From Gemmatimonadota bacterium (GTDB lineage Bacteria > JAAXHH01): DNA of 64,000 bases. Positions 9,498 through 19,163 of this stretch are shown here, piece by piece. Position 1 is the first letter of the stretch. Each line of letters opens with the position of its first letter. Location of the stretch: assembly GCA_009838645.1 (NCBI GenBank), contig VXRC01000049.1:1-64000 (forward strand). The letters run 5' to 3'. A program made the translations under genes and the position numbers. Below the pieces are notes generated by a model. The model had not been told where the DNA came from. It did not search any database and saw only the letters and a list, made by a program, of their open reading frames with translations.

Positions 9498-10907
9498 TTA
9501 CGATTCCAGCATGAGCTTGTTAAGCGAATCTTCCGGGACGACCGGGTAGTCCCCGCTGAAGCAGGCCGTGCAGTAGCCCACCCCGGGCTTTCCATACTCC
9601 TTGCCCGTCTTCACCATGCCTTCGATGGACAGGTAGCCCAGGCTGTCCGCCCCGAGATACTGCCGGATCTCCTCCACCCGGGTCTGCGAGGCGATGAGTT
9701 CGCCCCGGCTCTGCATGTCGATCCCGTAGTAGCAGGGATGGCGGATGGGAGGACTGCTGATCCGCACGTGCACCTCGGACGCGCCCGCGCCGCGGATCAG
9801 CCTGACCAGCTGATTGAGGGTCGTGCCCCTTACGATGGAATCGTCCACGAGGACCACGCGCCGGTTCCGCAGCACGCCCTGGACCGGATTGTACTTCAGT
9901 CTCACCGTGAATTCGCGCATCGACTGGTCCGGATCGATGAAGGACCGCCCCACGTAGTGGTTCCGTATCAGGCCGATTTCGAACCGGATTCCCGATTGCT
10001 CCGAGTAGCCCAGCGCGGCGGTCGTGGCCGAATCCGGCACGGCGATGACGATATCGGCGTCCACCGGGTGTTCTTCCGCCAGCTGGCGGCCGAACCTTCG
10101 GCGGAACTTGTCGCTGTTTTCTCCGAATACCTTGCTGTCGGGCCGGGCGAAATAGATGTACTCGAAGATGCAGGCGGCCGGTTTCGCCTCTTCGAAGGGG
10201 AAGAAGGACCGCATGCCCTGTTCGTCGATGACGACCATCTCGCCGGGTTTCACTTCACGGACGTATTCCGCTTTCATGATGTCGAAGGCGCAGGTTTCCG
10301 ACGCGAGCACGTGGGCATCGCCCAGGCGTCCCAGGCACAGGGGCCTGAAACCGCGGGGATCCCGGACGCCGATCAGCTGCGAATCGGACAGGAACACGAT
10401 GGAATAGGCGCCTTCGACCTGGCGCAGGGCGTCGGCGATCATGCCGGGCAGGTCGGGTTCGTTCGATCGCGCGATGAGGTGGAGAACGACCTCGCTGTCC
10501 GACGAGGTGCGGAAGATGGAACCGGTCTCTTCCATCGACAGGTGCAGCGCGCCCGTGTTGGTGAAATTGCCGTTGTGGGCGGTGGCCAACTGTCCGCGCT
10601 TGAAGTTGACCATGAAGGGCTGCGCGTTGTCGACGTTGGACGTGCCGGTGGTGGAATACCGGTTGTGGCCGATGGCCATATGGCCGTCGAGATCGTTCAC
10701 CCGCTCGCCATGGTCGTAGGCTTCGCTGACCAGGCCCATGGCCCGGTGGGATGCGATGTGATGGCCGTCTGAGACCGCCATACCGGAGCTTTCCTGACCG
10801 CGGTGCTGGAGGGCATACAAACCCAGAAAAGTCAGCCGGGCGGCTGCGGGGTCGCCATAAACGCCGAAGACACCGCACTCCTCGCGAATTTCATCGTCTT
10901 CCCACAT
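9498..10907 (-). CDS. purF: Amidophosphoribosyltransferase
   Basis: PurF makes phosphoribosylamine from PRPP and glutamine, the first committed step of purine synthesis. A ten-residue propeptide precedes the nucleophile C11 (EECGVFGVYG), which must be exposed by processing. All four iron-sulfur cysteines of the Bacillus-type enzyme are present: C246 (AACIFEYIYFARPD), C392 (HPCYYGID), C446 and C449 (GYCTACFSGDYP). The PRPP loop is VVLVDDSIVRGTT. Length is 469 residues. The gene has its own promoter at 10946-10974 and is divergent from ndk; nearby PNP and ndk also serve nucleotide metabolism. Confidence 0.97.
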   Translation of the reverse strand: MWEDDEIREECGVFGVYGDPAAARLTFLGLYALQHRGQESSGMAVSDGHHIASHRAMGLVSEAYDHGERVNDLDGHMAIGHNRYSTTGTSNVDNAQPFMVNFKRGQLATAHNGNFTNTGALHLSMEETGSIFRTSSDSEVVLHLIARSNEPDLPGMIADALRQVEGAYSIVFLSDSQLIGVRDPRGFRPLCLGRLGDAHVLASETCAFDIMKAEYVREVKPGEMVVIDEQGMRSFFPFEEAKPAACIFEYIYFARPDSKVFGENSDKFRRRFGRQLAEEHPVDADIVIAVPDSATTAALGYSEQSGIRFEIGLIRNHYVGRSFIDPDQSMREFTVRLKYNPVQGVLRNRRVVLVDDSIVRGTTLNQLVRLIRGAGASEVHVRISSPPIRHPCYYGIDMQSRGELIASQTRVEEIRQYLGADSLGYLSIEGMVKTGKEYGKPGVGYCTACFSGDYPVVPEDSLNKLMLES

Positions 10908-10945
10908 GGCCTTGCCCCGATTGTATGTGGATGAAGCCCACCGAC

Positions 10946-10974
10946 ATTATACGCGCCGAAGCTGGAAATGTCCA
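10946..10974 (-). promoter_or_regulatory. purF promoter
   Basis: Read leftwards: TGGACA (10974-10969), a 17-bp spacer, and a perfect TATAAT (10951-10946). Predicted transcription start is near 10939, about 32 nt before the purF ATG. It lies back to back with the ndk promoter, and no purine-responsive palindrome or riboswitch-like structure is obvious between them. Confidence 0.65.
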
Positions 10975-11020
10975 CCGCATTTTTGCACAAATGAAGCACT
11001 TCGCAAAGGGGCCATTTCCG

Positions 11021-11049
11021 TTGACACTCCGGGGGCCGCCGCCTACATT
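11021..11049 (+). promoter_or_regulatory. ndk promoter
   Basis: Perfect TTGACA (11021-11026), a 17-bp spacer and TACATT (11044-11049). Transcription would start near 11056, giving a leader of about 46 nt that includes the ribosome site aaaggag at about 11089. Confidence 0.7.
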
Positions 11050-11101
11050 GCACGAGGCTTTAAATCTTTGTTTCGACCCATATTTAAAGGAGAATCGATC
11101 C

Positions 11102-11563
11102 GTGGAACGAACGCTTGTTCTCATCAAGCCGGATGCCGTGCAGCGCGGAATGATCGGCCTCATCGCCGGCCGTTTCGAAAGCAAGGGACTCAAGGTCGCC
11201 GGTCTCAAGATGATGCAGCTGACCGACGGGATCCTGGACGAACACTACGCACACCTGTCCGACAAGCCCTTCTTCCCCCGAATCAAGTCCTTCATGCAGG
11301 AAACGCCGGTCGTGGCGCTGTGCCTGGAAGGCGTCGACGCCGTGGACGTCGTGCGGGGCCTGTGCGGCGTGACCAACGCCAGGCAGGCCGCCCCCGGGAC
11401 GATACGCGGCGATCTCGGCATGAGCGTACAGTGCAACCTGGTGCACGCTTCCGATTCCCTGGAAACGGCGCGGGACGAAGTGCCCCGCTTTTTTTCAGAC
11501 GATGAACTGTTTAACTACGCGAAGGCGGAAGACGCCGTCGTCTACGCCAGCGACGAACGTTAG
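11102..11563 (+). CDS. ndk: Nucleoside diphosphate kinase
   Basis: Ndk balances NTP and dNTP pools by gamma-phosphate transfer. The GTG at 11102 is chosen because the protein then begins VERTLVLIKPDAVQRGMIG, the family start, and aaaggag lies upstream. Further motifs are HLSDKPFFPRIKSFM, GVTNARQAAPGTIRGDLG and the catalytic histidine in NLVHASDSLETA. Length is 153 residues, slightly longer than E. coli Ndk, as in many bacteria. The open frame extends upstream of the promoter, so longer starts are excluded. recD2 follows after 21 bp and may be co-transcribed. Confidence 0.96.
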   Translation: MERTLVLIKPDAVQRGMIGLIAGRFESKGLKVAGLKMMQLTDGILDEHYAHLSDKPFFPRIKSFMQETPVVALCLEGVDAVDVVRGLCGVTNARQAAPGTIRGDLGMSVQCNLVHASDSLETARDEVPRFFSDDELFNYAKAEDAVVYASDER

Positions 11564-11584
11564 GCGCCTTTACTCCGGTCAGGC

Positions 11585-13810
11585 ATGGACATACTCACCG
11601 GTACCATCGAGCGCATCACCTACCAGAGCGAGGAGACCGGCTACACGGTCGCGCGGCTGCGCGCCGAACCGGACGCCTGCAGAACCACCGAAAACCTGGC
11701 GCGCGCGGCCACGCGGGACGGCCTGCTGACCGTAACGGGCGAACTGGCGAAGATCGCGCCGGGCGAGCGCGTCGAAGTCTCCGGATTCTGGGTAACCCAC
11801 AAGCAGTACGGCAAGCAGTTCAAGATCGTCGAATCTAAATCGATCCAACCGACGACCACGGACGGGATTCGAAAGTACCTGGGATCGGGCCTCATCAAGG
11901 GACTGGGCCCGGCCAAGGCCGCCATGATCGTCGATCACTTCGGCGAGGACACCCTCGCGGTGATCGAGAATACGCCCGGCCGGCTGTCCGAGGTGAAGGG
12001 CATCGCGAAGAAGACCATCGACGTCATCCGATCCAGCTGGGAGGAACAGAAGCACATCCAGGAGGTCATGCAGTTCCTGCTCGGTCACGACGTGAGCATG
12101 GCCTACGCGGTGAAGATCTACAAGGCCTACGGCAACGAGGCCATCCGGCAGGTCACGGAGAATCCGTACCGCCTGTCCACGGACATCTGGGGCATCGGTT
12201 TCAAGACCGCCGACAAGATCGCCATGAACCTGGGGGTGGATCCCGGCGCTCCCGCCCGGGTCGAGGCCGGCATCCGGTACGTCCTTGAGGCGCAGGCCGA
12301 CGACGGTCACGTATTCGTGCCCCTGGAAACCCTAACCGAAGAAAGCGCCGCCGTGCTCGAGGTCGACGCCGAAGCCATTCCGGCCGGTATCGGAGCCCTG
12401 GTCCGGGCCGAGGTCGTCCTTCGCAACGAAGACCGTGTCTATCTCCAGCCCCTTTACTACGCCGAGCAGGGCATCGCGCGGCACATCGCACGCCTGGTCG
12501 ACCATCCCCGCACGCCGCCGCCCCCCGAACGAATCGACGAACACATCCTGCACATCGAGAGGGAACGCGGCATCGTCTTCAACGCGGAACAGCGCGAGGC
12601 GATACACACCTCGGCATCCCGGAGCGTCCTGGCGGTTACCGGCGGTCCGGGGACCGGCAAGACCACCTGCGTGCAGGGCATCGTCTACCTGTTCAACCGC
12701 GTGGGAGCGAAGGTGCTGCTGGCCGCGCCGACGGGCCGCGCCGCGAAGCGGCTGTCCGAGGTGACCGGCGCCGAGGCGAAGACGATCCACCGGCTGCTCG
12801 AGTTCAACCCGGGGCTCATGGAGTTCGGCCGCGACCAGGACAACCGGCTGGAAGCCGACCTGGTCATCCTCGACGAGTCCTCCATGGTGGATACGGTCCT
12901 GATGAACGCCGTGCTGCGGGCCGTGAAGACCTCGGCCCGCTTCATCATGGTGGGCGATGTCGACCAGTTGCCTTCCGTGGGAGCGGGCAACGTCCTCCGG
13001 GACATGATCGACGCCGGCCGTCTCCCGGTGGTCCGCCTGACCGAGATCTTCCGCCAGGCCCGGGAAAGCAGCATCGTGATGAACGCCCACCGGGTGAACC
13101 GGGGCGAAATGCCGGACACGAAGAACAGGAACCAGGGTGATTTCTTCTTCATCAACGAACCCGATCCTTCCGCCGGCGCGGAACAGATCACCGAGCTGTT
13201 GACGGACCGCCTACCGCGCAAGTATGGACTCGATCCCTTCAACGACATCCAGGTGCTCACCCCCATGTACCGCGGCGACATCGGCGTGGACCAGCTCAAC
13301 CAGAAGCTCCAGCAGGTGCTGAACCCGTCGGGCGCCTCGTTGAAGCGGGGCGACCGGGAACTGCGCGTGGGCGACAAGGTGCTGCAGACGCGGAACAATT
13401 ACGGGAAAATGACCTTCAACGGCGATATCGGACGCATCACGCACATCGATCCGGACGACCAGGCCGTGGACATCTCATTCCAGGAATCCGTCCGATACGA
13501 CTACGGCGAACTGGACGAACTGGTCCTGGCCTATGCCATCAGCGTACACAAGAGCCAGGGTTCCGAGTACCCCGCCATCATCCTGCCGCTCTACAGCACC
13601 CACTACATCATGCTGCAGCGGAACCTGCTGTATACCGCACTGACCCGGGCCAGGGCGCTGGCCGTCCTCGTCGGCACGCCCAAGGCCCTCGCCATCGCGG
13701 TGAAGAACAACCGGGTCGTCGAGCGTTATACGGGGCTGCGGGATGCGCTGGGCGAATTGATCGGCGACCGGACGGGAAGCCTACCGGGTTTTCAAGGCCT
13801 TTCGCCGTGA
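11585..13810 (+). CDS. recD2: RecD2-type ATP-dependent DNA helicase
   Basis: This is an SF1B 5'-3' helicase of the RecD2 class, found outside RecBCD and linked to replication-fork repair. The N-terminal 100 residues form the OB-like region (DILTGTIERITYQSEETGYTVARL), followed by helix-hairpin-helix repeats (YLGSGLIKGLGPAKAAMIVDHF, LSEVKGIAKKTIDVI, YRLSTDIWGIGFKTADKIA). The motor has Walker A GGPGTGKTT, motif II LDESSMVD, GDVDQLPSVGAGNVLRD, FRQA, and the C-terminal YAISVHKSQGSEYP and LLYTALTRAR. At 741 residues it is close to Deinococcus RecD2 (about 715). There is no recB or recC nearby. Confidence 0.95.
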   Translation: MDILTGTIERITYQSEETGYTVARLRAEPDACRTTENLARAATRDGLLTVTGELAKIAPGERVEVSGFWVTHKQYGKQFKIVESKSIQPTTTDGIRKYLGSGLIKGLGPAKAAMIVDHFGEDTLAVIENTPGRLSEVKGIAKKTIDVIRSSWEEQKHIQEVMQFLLGHDVSMAYAVKIYKAYGNEAIRQVTENPYRLSTDIWGIGFKTADKIAMNLGVDPGAPARVEAGIRYVLEAQADDGHVFVPLETLTEESAAVLEVDAEAIPAGIGALVRAEVVLRNEDRVYLQPLYYAEQGIARHIARLVDHPRTPPPPERIDEHILHIERERGIVFNAEQREAIHTSASRSVLAVTGGPGTGKTTCVQGIVYLFNRVGAKVLLAAPTGRAAKRLSEVTGAEAKTIHRLLEFNPGLMEFGRDQDNRLEADLVILDESSMVDTVLMNAVLRAVKTSARFIMVGDVDQLPSVGAGNVLRDMIDAGRLPVVRLTEIFRQARESSIVMNAHRVNRGEMPDTKNRNQGDFFFINEPDPSAGAEQITELLTDRLPRKYGLDPFNDIQVLTPMYRGDIGVDQLNQKLQQVLNPSGASLKRGDRELRVGDKVLQTRNNYGKMTFNGDIGRITHIDPDDQAVDISFQESVRYDYGELDELVLAYAISVHKSQGSEYPAIILPLYSTHYIMLQRNLLYTALTRARALAVLVGTPKALAIAVKNNRVVERYTGLRDALGELIGDRTGSLPGFQGLSP

Positions 13811-13831
13811 GGTTCGGCCACGAAATACAAC

Positions 13832-13859
13832 TTGACAGGTGTAGGAGGCGTCCTATCTT
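13832..13859 (+). promoter_or_regulatory. Promoter for the OPT-like membrane protein gene
   Basis: Perfect TTGACA (13832-13837), a 16-bp spacer and TATCTT (13854-13859). The predicted leader is about 125 nt and ends with the ribosome site aggagg at 13980-13985 before the TTG start. Confidence 0.55.
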
Positions 13860-13991
13860 GTCAGACTTGTTATCCGAGCATGCGGTAACTGGTGTATCCC
13901 CCACAATCAGCGTCGATGTGAATACATTGTATCTACTTGGCGTACAATATGTTGCGTGATTTAACGGCAGTACCGCTTCAGGAGGCCCGCG

Positions 13992-16016
13992 TTGTCCGTC
14001 CGTGAAGAGGAACAGAGGGAAGACAGTCCGGAGCAGTACCAGAATCCGGATACCGCTTTGTTCGGCGAAGCGGACGAACCCTACCTGCCGGGATTCAACC
14101 TGAAGACGATCTGGGCCTGCCTGTTCGTCGGGTTCATCATGCTGCCGGGATCGATCTACCTCAGCCTGGTGACGGGCGGGCAGACCGGCGCGGCGGACTG
14201 GGTCACCGTCATCCTGTTCCTCGAGATCGCTAAGCGGTCCCTCGTCAAGATGACCCGGCAGGAAATCATGATCCTGTACTGGGCCGCGGCCGGGCTGGCC
14301 GCCGCGGGGAACGCCATGAACACGGGCATCACCGGCGGTCCCTTCGCCCATCTGATCTGGGAGCAGTACTACAAGCAGTCCCCGGAAGCCACGGGCATCG
14401 CCACGCTGATCCCCACCTGGGTCGTTCCGACGCTCGATTCCACCGCGATGGCAAGCCGGACCTTCTTCCACATGGACTGGTTCGTCCCCGTCCTCGTCCT
14501 CACCGCGGTGACGCTACTCTTTGCCGTCAATTCCTACTCGATGGGGTACATCCTCTTCCGGGTCACCAACGACGTGGAACGGCTGACCTTCCCCCTGGCG
14601 CGGGTGCACGCGGGCGGGGCCACGGCGCTGGCCGAGACGTCCCAGAACCGGGAGGGCTGGCGATGGCGGGCGTTCAGCATCGGATCCGTGATCGGCGTAT
14701 CGTGGGGACTCCTGTACGTGATGATTCCCATCCTGTCCAGCACCTTCCTGGTCACGCCCATCACCATATTGCCCATTCCCTTCATCGATTTCACCACCAG
14801 TCTCCGAGAAGTGCTGCCAGCGACTATGGTGGGCATCGGCACCGATCTCGGCACGCTCCTTGCCGGGTTCGTCCTGCCCTACTGGGTCGTGATCGGTACA
14901 TTCGTGTCGTCGGCTGCAATCGCGCTGGTCGCCAATCCGCTCCTCTACCACAACGGCATCCTGACCACCTGGGAGCCCGGGATGTCGCTCATCCCAACGC
15001 AGATATCCAACAACATCGATTTCTGGCTCAGCTTCACCATCGGCGCCTCCCTCGTCATCGGCATCGTGGGTTTCACTGCGACCATCCGGGCCATTCTGAA
15101 ATCCAACCGGGAGCGGCGGGAAGATCCCAACCGTGAAACGCAGGTGCAGCCGACGCCGAAGGGCCGGGGCGACCTGCCGATCTGGCTAGTATTCATCTTC
15201 TGGTTCGTCAGCACGACGGGCTTCGTGGTCATCCTCTACATCCTGATCCCCGATTTTCCGTGGTGGATCAGCGTCATCTTCGGATTCCTCTGGTCGCCGG
15301 TGTTTTCCTACATCGGGGCCCGGATGATCGGCATCACGGGTTCACCCTACGGCACCTCCTTCCCCTTCGTCAAGGAAGCTTCGTTCCTGCTGTCCGGTTA
15401 CCGGGGCGTCGACGTGTGGTTCGCGCCGATACCGATCTTCGAGCACGGGAAGGTGGCCGAGACTTTCAAGCAGCTCGACCTCACCAAGACTACCTTCGGC
15501 AGCGTGGTCAAGCTGACCGCGGTGACCACCATCCTGATGTTCGTCTGCAGTTTCATCTTCTACTCGCTCGTATGGAAGCTCAACCCGATCCCCTCCTCGG
15601 CCTATCCCTACGTGCAGAAGATGTGGCCCCTGAACGCGGCCATGCGGACCATCTGGGTGAAGTCCACCCTGCCCGGCGGCATCACGTTCATCTTCGATAT
15701 CATCAAGATCGAGTACATCATCGCCGGCCTGGGCATCACGGGAGGGCTCTTCGGCCTGATCACGCTGGTGGGCGGCTCGCCCCTCTTCTTCTACGGCCTG
15801 GTCGGCGGCATGGCCATGCCGCTCTGGCAGACCCTGCCCACCTTCTTCGGCGCGATCCTGGGGCGCTACTACTTCACCAAGCGCTTCGGCGAAGAGAAAT
15901 GGATGTCCTACGTGCCCATTGTGCTGGCCGGCTACGGGGCCGGCATTGGACTCATAGGCATGATCGCCATCGCCATCGCGCTGATCTCCAAGGCGATTTC
16001 GCAGATCGTGTATTGA
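13992..16016 (+). CDS. Large polytopic membrane protein (OPT-like, DUF6785/DUF6784 type)
   Basis: Translation begins at TTG 13992, seven bases after a strong aggagg. The 674-residue product has a hydrophilic 35-residue N-terminus and about 14-16 hydrophobic segments (for example IWACLFVGFIMLPGSIYLSL, WFVPVLVLTAVTLLFAV, ITMLVGGSP-type loops near the end). Gly/Pro-rich loops such as GNAMNTGITGGPF, ITGSPYGTSFPFVKEASF and GGSPLFFYGLVGGMAMPLW resemble oligopeptide-transporter (OPT) relatives annotated as DUF6785/DUF6784. The charged loop near residue 375 separates two halves. Transport is likely, but no substrate can be named. It stands alone with its own promoter; the next genes are leftward. Confidence 0.75.
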   Translation: MSVREEEQREDSPEQYQNPDTALFGEADEPYLPGFNLKTIWACLFVGFIMLPGSIYLSLVTGGQTGAADWVTVILFLEIAKRSLVKMTRQEIMILYWAAAGLAAAGNAMNTGITGGPFAHLIWEQYYKQSPEATGIATLIPTWVVPTLDSTAMASRTFFHMDWFVPVLVLTAVTLLFAVNSYSMGYILFRVTNDVERLTFPLARVHAGGATALAETSQNREGWRWRAFSIGSVIGVSWGLLYVMIPILSSTFLVTPITILPIPFIDFTTSLREVLPATMVGIGTDLGTLLAGFVLPYWVVIGTFVSSAAIALVANPLLYHNGILTTWEPGMSLIPTQISNNIDFWLSFTIGASLVIGIVGFTATIRAILKSNRERREDPNRETQVQPTPKGRGDLPIWLVFIFWFVSTTGFVVILYILIPDFPWWISVIFGFLWSPVFSYIGARMIGITGSPYGTSFPFVKEASFLLSGYRGVDVWFAPIPIFEHGKVAETFKQLDLTKTTFGSVVKLTAVTTILMFVCSFIFYSLVWKLNPIPSSAYPYVQKMWPLNAAMRTIWVKSTLPGGITFIFDIIKIEYIIAGLGITGGLFGLITLVGGSPLFFYGLVGGMAMPLWQTLPTFFGAILGRYYFTKRFGEEKWMSYVPIVLAGYGAGIGLIGMIAIAIALISKAISQIVY

Positions 16017-16076
16017 GGTATCCGGTACAGGTCGAGGCAGGTAACAGCAGATTCCGATGTTCTGGCCGGTTGGCGC

Positions 16077-17009
16077 CTAGTGGTAGGCCCGCAGCGGCTC
16101 CACCGCGTCGGCCACGCGGTCGGCGATGTCCCGCGGCACCCTAGGATTGAAGGGGCCGCCCTCGCCCGCCTCAACGTCCTCCCAGCCCCCGATGATCATC
16201 GCTTCCACCACCGCCGAGTAGTTGTACTGCCGGCCGTTCATGAACCGCAGGTGCTCGAGGTCTGCAATGAGGGCTTCTACATCGGCCGAGGCCGCGTAGT
16301 CGTCCCGGCGCTGGGCGTTGTTGATCTCGTCGGCCGAGCGGGCGGCGACGATGGCCGTGCCCGAGGTGTGCCCCCGGGCGCCCAGTTCGGCAGCCCGGGT
16401 GCTCCGGTCTCCGATCCCCCACATGACGATGCCGTCGTCGCCGATGCCTTCGATGAGCGGGGCGACTTCTTCTTCGCTCGTACCCACCTTGACGCCGACC
16501 ATGTGCGGAGAGTCCTTGACCAGCCGGATGATCGGGTTCACGTAGTCCGCGGACCGCATGTACAGCAGGAAGCGGGTGCCGCAATCCGTTCCGAGCCGCT
16601 CGGCGAAGGCCATGTAGTCGACGTAGACCGCCTCGTGGTCGGCCACGCCGGTGAGCGGCATGATGAGGTAGATGTCCGGCGGACGGGGAAGGGCCGACTG
16701 CCTGCGAACGAGCTCCTCGGCCTGGGAAAGGGGATTCGGCACGATGCCGGACATCAGGAACCCGCCTTCTCCCATCTCATCCCCGGTCGCCTCGATGACC
16801 CGCATCTGGTCCTCGAAGGAGAAATGATGGATCAGGCTCGTGCCCGCGATCCCGATCACGCGCTTCCGGTTGCCGTCGAGATGGTTGTTCTCCATCAGGT
16901 ACCGGATGTTTCTTCGGTGACCGCATAAGTCGATAGCGCCGCCGCGGAAGGGTACGATGGGAATCGCGGTGACGGAATCGAGCGTGTCGTACAGGGCTTC
17001 GGATTGCAT
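16077..17009 (-). CDS. Dihydrodipicolinate synthase/N-acetylneuraminate lyase family protein
   Basis: This is a class I aldolase TIM barrel of 310 residues. The Schiff-base lysine is K174 (MVGVKVGTS) and the partner tyrosine is Y150 (TRFLLYMRS). The oxyanion loop IAGTSLIHHFS replaces the usual GTTGE, so it is probably not a true DapA. Members cleave or condense pyruvate with aldehydes, or dehydrate keto-deoxy sugar acids. It lies in a leftward row behind the enolase-superfamily gene at 17148-18245, which would supply keto-deoxy acids, so a sugar-acid pathway is a reasonable guess. A ribosome site aaaggaac precedes the ATG. Confidence 0.8.
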   Translation of the reverse strand: MQSEALYDTLDSVTAIPIVPFRGGAIDLCGHRRNIRYLMENNHLDGNRKRVIGIAGTSLIHHFSFEDQMRVIEATGDEMGEGGFLMSGIVPNPLSQAEELVRRQSALPRPPDIYLIMPLTGVADHEAVYVDYMAFAERLGTDCGTRFLLYMRSADYVNPIIRLVKDSPHMVGVKVGTSEEEVAPLIEGIGDDGIVMWGIGDRSTRAAELGARGHTSGTAIVAARSADEINNAQRRDDYAASADVEALIADLEHLRFMNGRQYNYSAVVEAMIIGGWEDVEAGEGGPFNPRVPRDIADRVADAVEPLRAYH

Positions 17010-17147
17010 GGATCAGGTTCCTTTCGTTTTGTGGTGGTGGATCCAGCGGCCGAGGATTCAGCGGTCGTGACGCCAGCCGGCCGTGTAATCTGCAGTCGTG
17101 GAACTGGTGTGTAGAGATCCTGTGGCCGCGCAACGCGTGGTCGTGGA

Positions 17148-18245
17148 TCAGGCCGCCGCCGGGTCGACGCGGTTATCTTCCACGACGCCGGGTTCAAGGC
17201 ACAGGCCGAGGCCCGGGCGCCCGGGGACATCGATCCGGCCGTCTACAACCCGCTCCGCGGGCGAAACGAGCCCTTCGCGCCAGGGCACCTGTCCCCAGGC
17301 GTATTCGAGGATGAGGAATCCCGGATGGGAGGCCATGATCTGTACGTGGGCCGCAACCGTAACCGGACCGAAGGGGCCGTGCGGCGCAGTCAACTGCCCC
17401 CTGCTTTCGGCGATGGAAGCGATTTTCTTGAGTTCGCCGATGCCGCCCGCGATGGTGACGTCGGGCATGAGGACATCCATGGCTTCGGCATCGAAGAGGG
17501 GCCAGCATCCCTCGATGAGCATGGCCCGTTCCCCGCCGGCGATACGCCACCCGGTTTCCTTTCTGATCTGCCGGTAGCCTTCCAGGTCCCGTTCTCCCAC
17601 CGGCTCCTCAAGCCAGTACAGTTCGACCCCGCGCAGTCCATCCACGATCCGCCGGGTTTCCTCCAGCGTGAAACGGCCGTAGCAGTCGAGGAGCAGGTCG
17701 ATATCCGGCCCGATGGCCTCACGCACGGCGTGCACGCACTCCAGTCCGTGGTCGATCAGCTTGTTGCCTGCGACGAATCGGCCGTCGAAGGGCGCGATTT
17801 TCACCGCGGTGTGTCCGTCCGCGACGGCGCCCGTGGCCTGTCGGACGAAGTCTTCCGGCGTGCCCTCCAGCGCGGCACGCGTGACGTTGGCGTAAACGGG
17901 GATGCTGTCGCGGCACTTGCCCCCGAGCAGGGTGTGTACCGGGACGTCCAGTGACTTCCCGAGAATATCCCAAAGGCCCTGTTCGAATGCGCACAGGGCG
18001 TGCACGGCGGGCCGGTCCTCTGGAGGGGGCTTCAGGCTCGCGGTCAGTTGTTCGATCCGTCGGGGGTCCTTCCCGACGACCTCGCGTTCGATTTCCCGCA
18101 GCGCGGCCAGGACCGCTTGCCTCGGCGCCGAGGGATTGAGCTCACCTAATCCGTCCACGCCATCGTCGGTCCGGACGTGTACGAACACCCAGTGGTGCTG
18201 TCCGTTCACGTCCACTGCGTCGAGATCGATGCCGGTTATGCGCAT
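17148..18245 (-). CDS. Mandelate racemase/muconate lactonizing enzyme family protein
   Basis: This 365-residue enolase-superfamily enzyme abstracts a proton alpha to a carboxylate using Mg2+. Visible residues are K149 (HTAVKI), metal ligands D187 (LLLDCYGRF), E213/E214 (WLEEP) and E239 (IAGGER), and catalytic H289 (TAPHGPFGP). The Lys plus His pair fits the mandelate-racemase subgroup, often acid-sugar dehydratases. The N-terminal capping domain occupies residues 1-125. Upstream, a spacer with four 10-bp repeats separates it from the metallo-hydrolase gene, and a DapA-like lyase gene follows downstream, consistent with a dehydratase-then-lyase pair. Confidence 0.88.
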   Translation of the reverse strand: MRITGIDLDAVDVNGQHHWVFVHVRTDDGVDGLGELNPSAPRQAVLAALREIEREVVGKDPRRIEQLTASLKPPPEDRPAVHALCAFEQGLWDILGKSLDVPVHTLLGGKCRDSIPVYANVTRAALEGTPEDFVRQATGAVADGHTAVKIAPFDGRFVAGNKLIDHGLECVHAVREAIGPDIDLLLDCYGRFTLEETRRIVDGLRGVELYWLEEPVGERDLEGYRQIRKETGWRIAGGERAMLIEGCWPLFDAEAMDVLMPDVTIAGGIGELKKIASIAESRGQLTAPHGPFGPVTVAAHVQIMASHPGFLILEYAWGQVPWREGLVSPAERVVDGRIDVPGRPGLGLCLEPGVVEDNRVDPAAA

Positions 18246-18302
18246 AGCGCGTGCCTTACGGTTTTTCCGGGGATTCGAGGCGGTCCGCCGCTAACCGTCG
18301 AT

Positions 18303-18342
18303 ACCCGCCGCGACCCGCCGCGACCCGCTGCGGCCCGCTGCT
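18303..18342. repeat. Four 10-bp tandem repeats (acccgccgcg type)
   Basis: Units at 18303-18312, 18313-18322, 18323-18332 and 18333-18342 differ by one to three bases. They fill part of the 126-bp spacer between the leftward metallo-hydrolase and enolase-superfamily genes. No function is evident. Confidence 0.7.
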
Positions 18343-18371
18343 ACCCCATGAGCACCAGATGATAACCGGTC

Positions 18372-19163
18372 TCAGGGGCTGTACACGGTGGACTGGTTGT
18401 ACGGAATGATGAGGGGTTCCGGACCGCCTTCCGGCAGATGGGAAGCCCATTCTTGCGGATCGTAGTCCCGCGCGACGAAACAGGCGTAATGGGCGGGCAC
18501 GGCGGTCTTCAGACCGAGGGAGACCGCGATGCGGGCTGATCCTGCGAAGAAGGGGAATTCGCCCTCGTCCGGATGATTGGTCAGAAACCCGATCTGCGGC
18601 CGCAGGTCCCGTACCGGTGCGAGCAAGGATTCGTGGTCGGCGAAGGTATTAACCGGGTCGCCCGAGACATATACACGGACCGGTCCGATTTCGACGACGT
18701 AACCCAGGTGCTGCACGTCGGGCGGCGCGATGTCGTCTTCGGGAAGGCCTTCCGGCGGCTTGGCCCACACCGTGTGCGCCTTTGCACGGCCCATTTCGGC
18801 GGTGTCACCGGCCGTGACGACCGTCATGTTCCCGGCGTCAAGGCCCGCTTCCTTCAGCGCGTCTATGCTCTCGACCGGTCCCACGTAGCGGACCTGCGGA
18901 CAGGCGGCCGCCAGGCGTTCCAGGGATTCGAGGCAGGTGTGATCGCCGTGGTTGTGGGTCAGGAGCACGAAGTCGGTAATCAGGGTCCCTTCGTCCAGGG
19001 GCGGCCGGGCATGGACGAAGCGGTCCGCGGGTCGTTCACGGGGGTAATAGGGATCGACCTGGATCACCGTGCCGTCCGGATGCTTCAGTCCGAAAGAGCT
19101 TTGTCCGAACCAGTGTATGCCTACGCTTCCGGCGGGTACTTGCAGGTCTTCGAAGGGGTGCAT
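18372..19163 (-). CDS. MBL-fold metal-dependent hydrolase (UlaG-like)
   Basis: The ATG at 19161-19163 follows an aaagga ribosome site; the upstream extension (rich in Cys/Arg) is not family-like. The 263-residue metallo-beta-lactamase fold has H70-N-H72-G-D74-H75 in LLTHNHGDHT, a bridging Asp in VYVSGDP and a late His in VPAHYACF. The start, GIHWFGQSSFGLKHPDGTVIQVDPY, resembles UlaG/RomA-type hydrolases acting on lactones or phosphodiesters. No signal peptide is seen, so it is cytoplasmic. It is the first gene of the leftward row 19163-16077 with the two putative sugar-acid enzymes, and a lactonase role there would be coherent but is inferred. Confidence 0.85.
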   Translation of the reverse strand: MHPFEDLQVPAGSVGIHWFGQSSFGLKHPDGTVIQVDPYYPRERPADRFVHARPPLDEGTLITDFVLLTHNHGDHTCLESLERLAAACPQVRYVGPVESIDALKEAGLDAGNMTVVTAGDTAEMGRAKAHTVWAKPPEGLPEDDIAPPDVQHLGYVVEIGPVRVYVSGDPVNTFADHESLLAPVRDLRPQIGFLTNHPDEGEFPFFAGSARIAVSLGLKTAVPAHYACFVARDYDPQEWASHLPEGGPEPLIIPYNQSTVYSP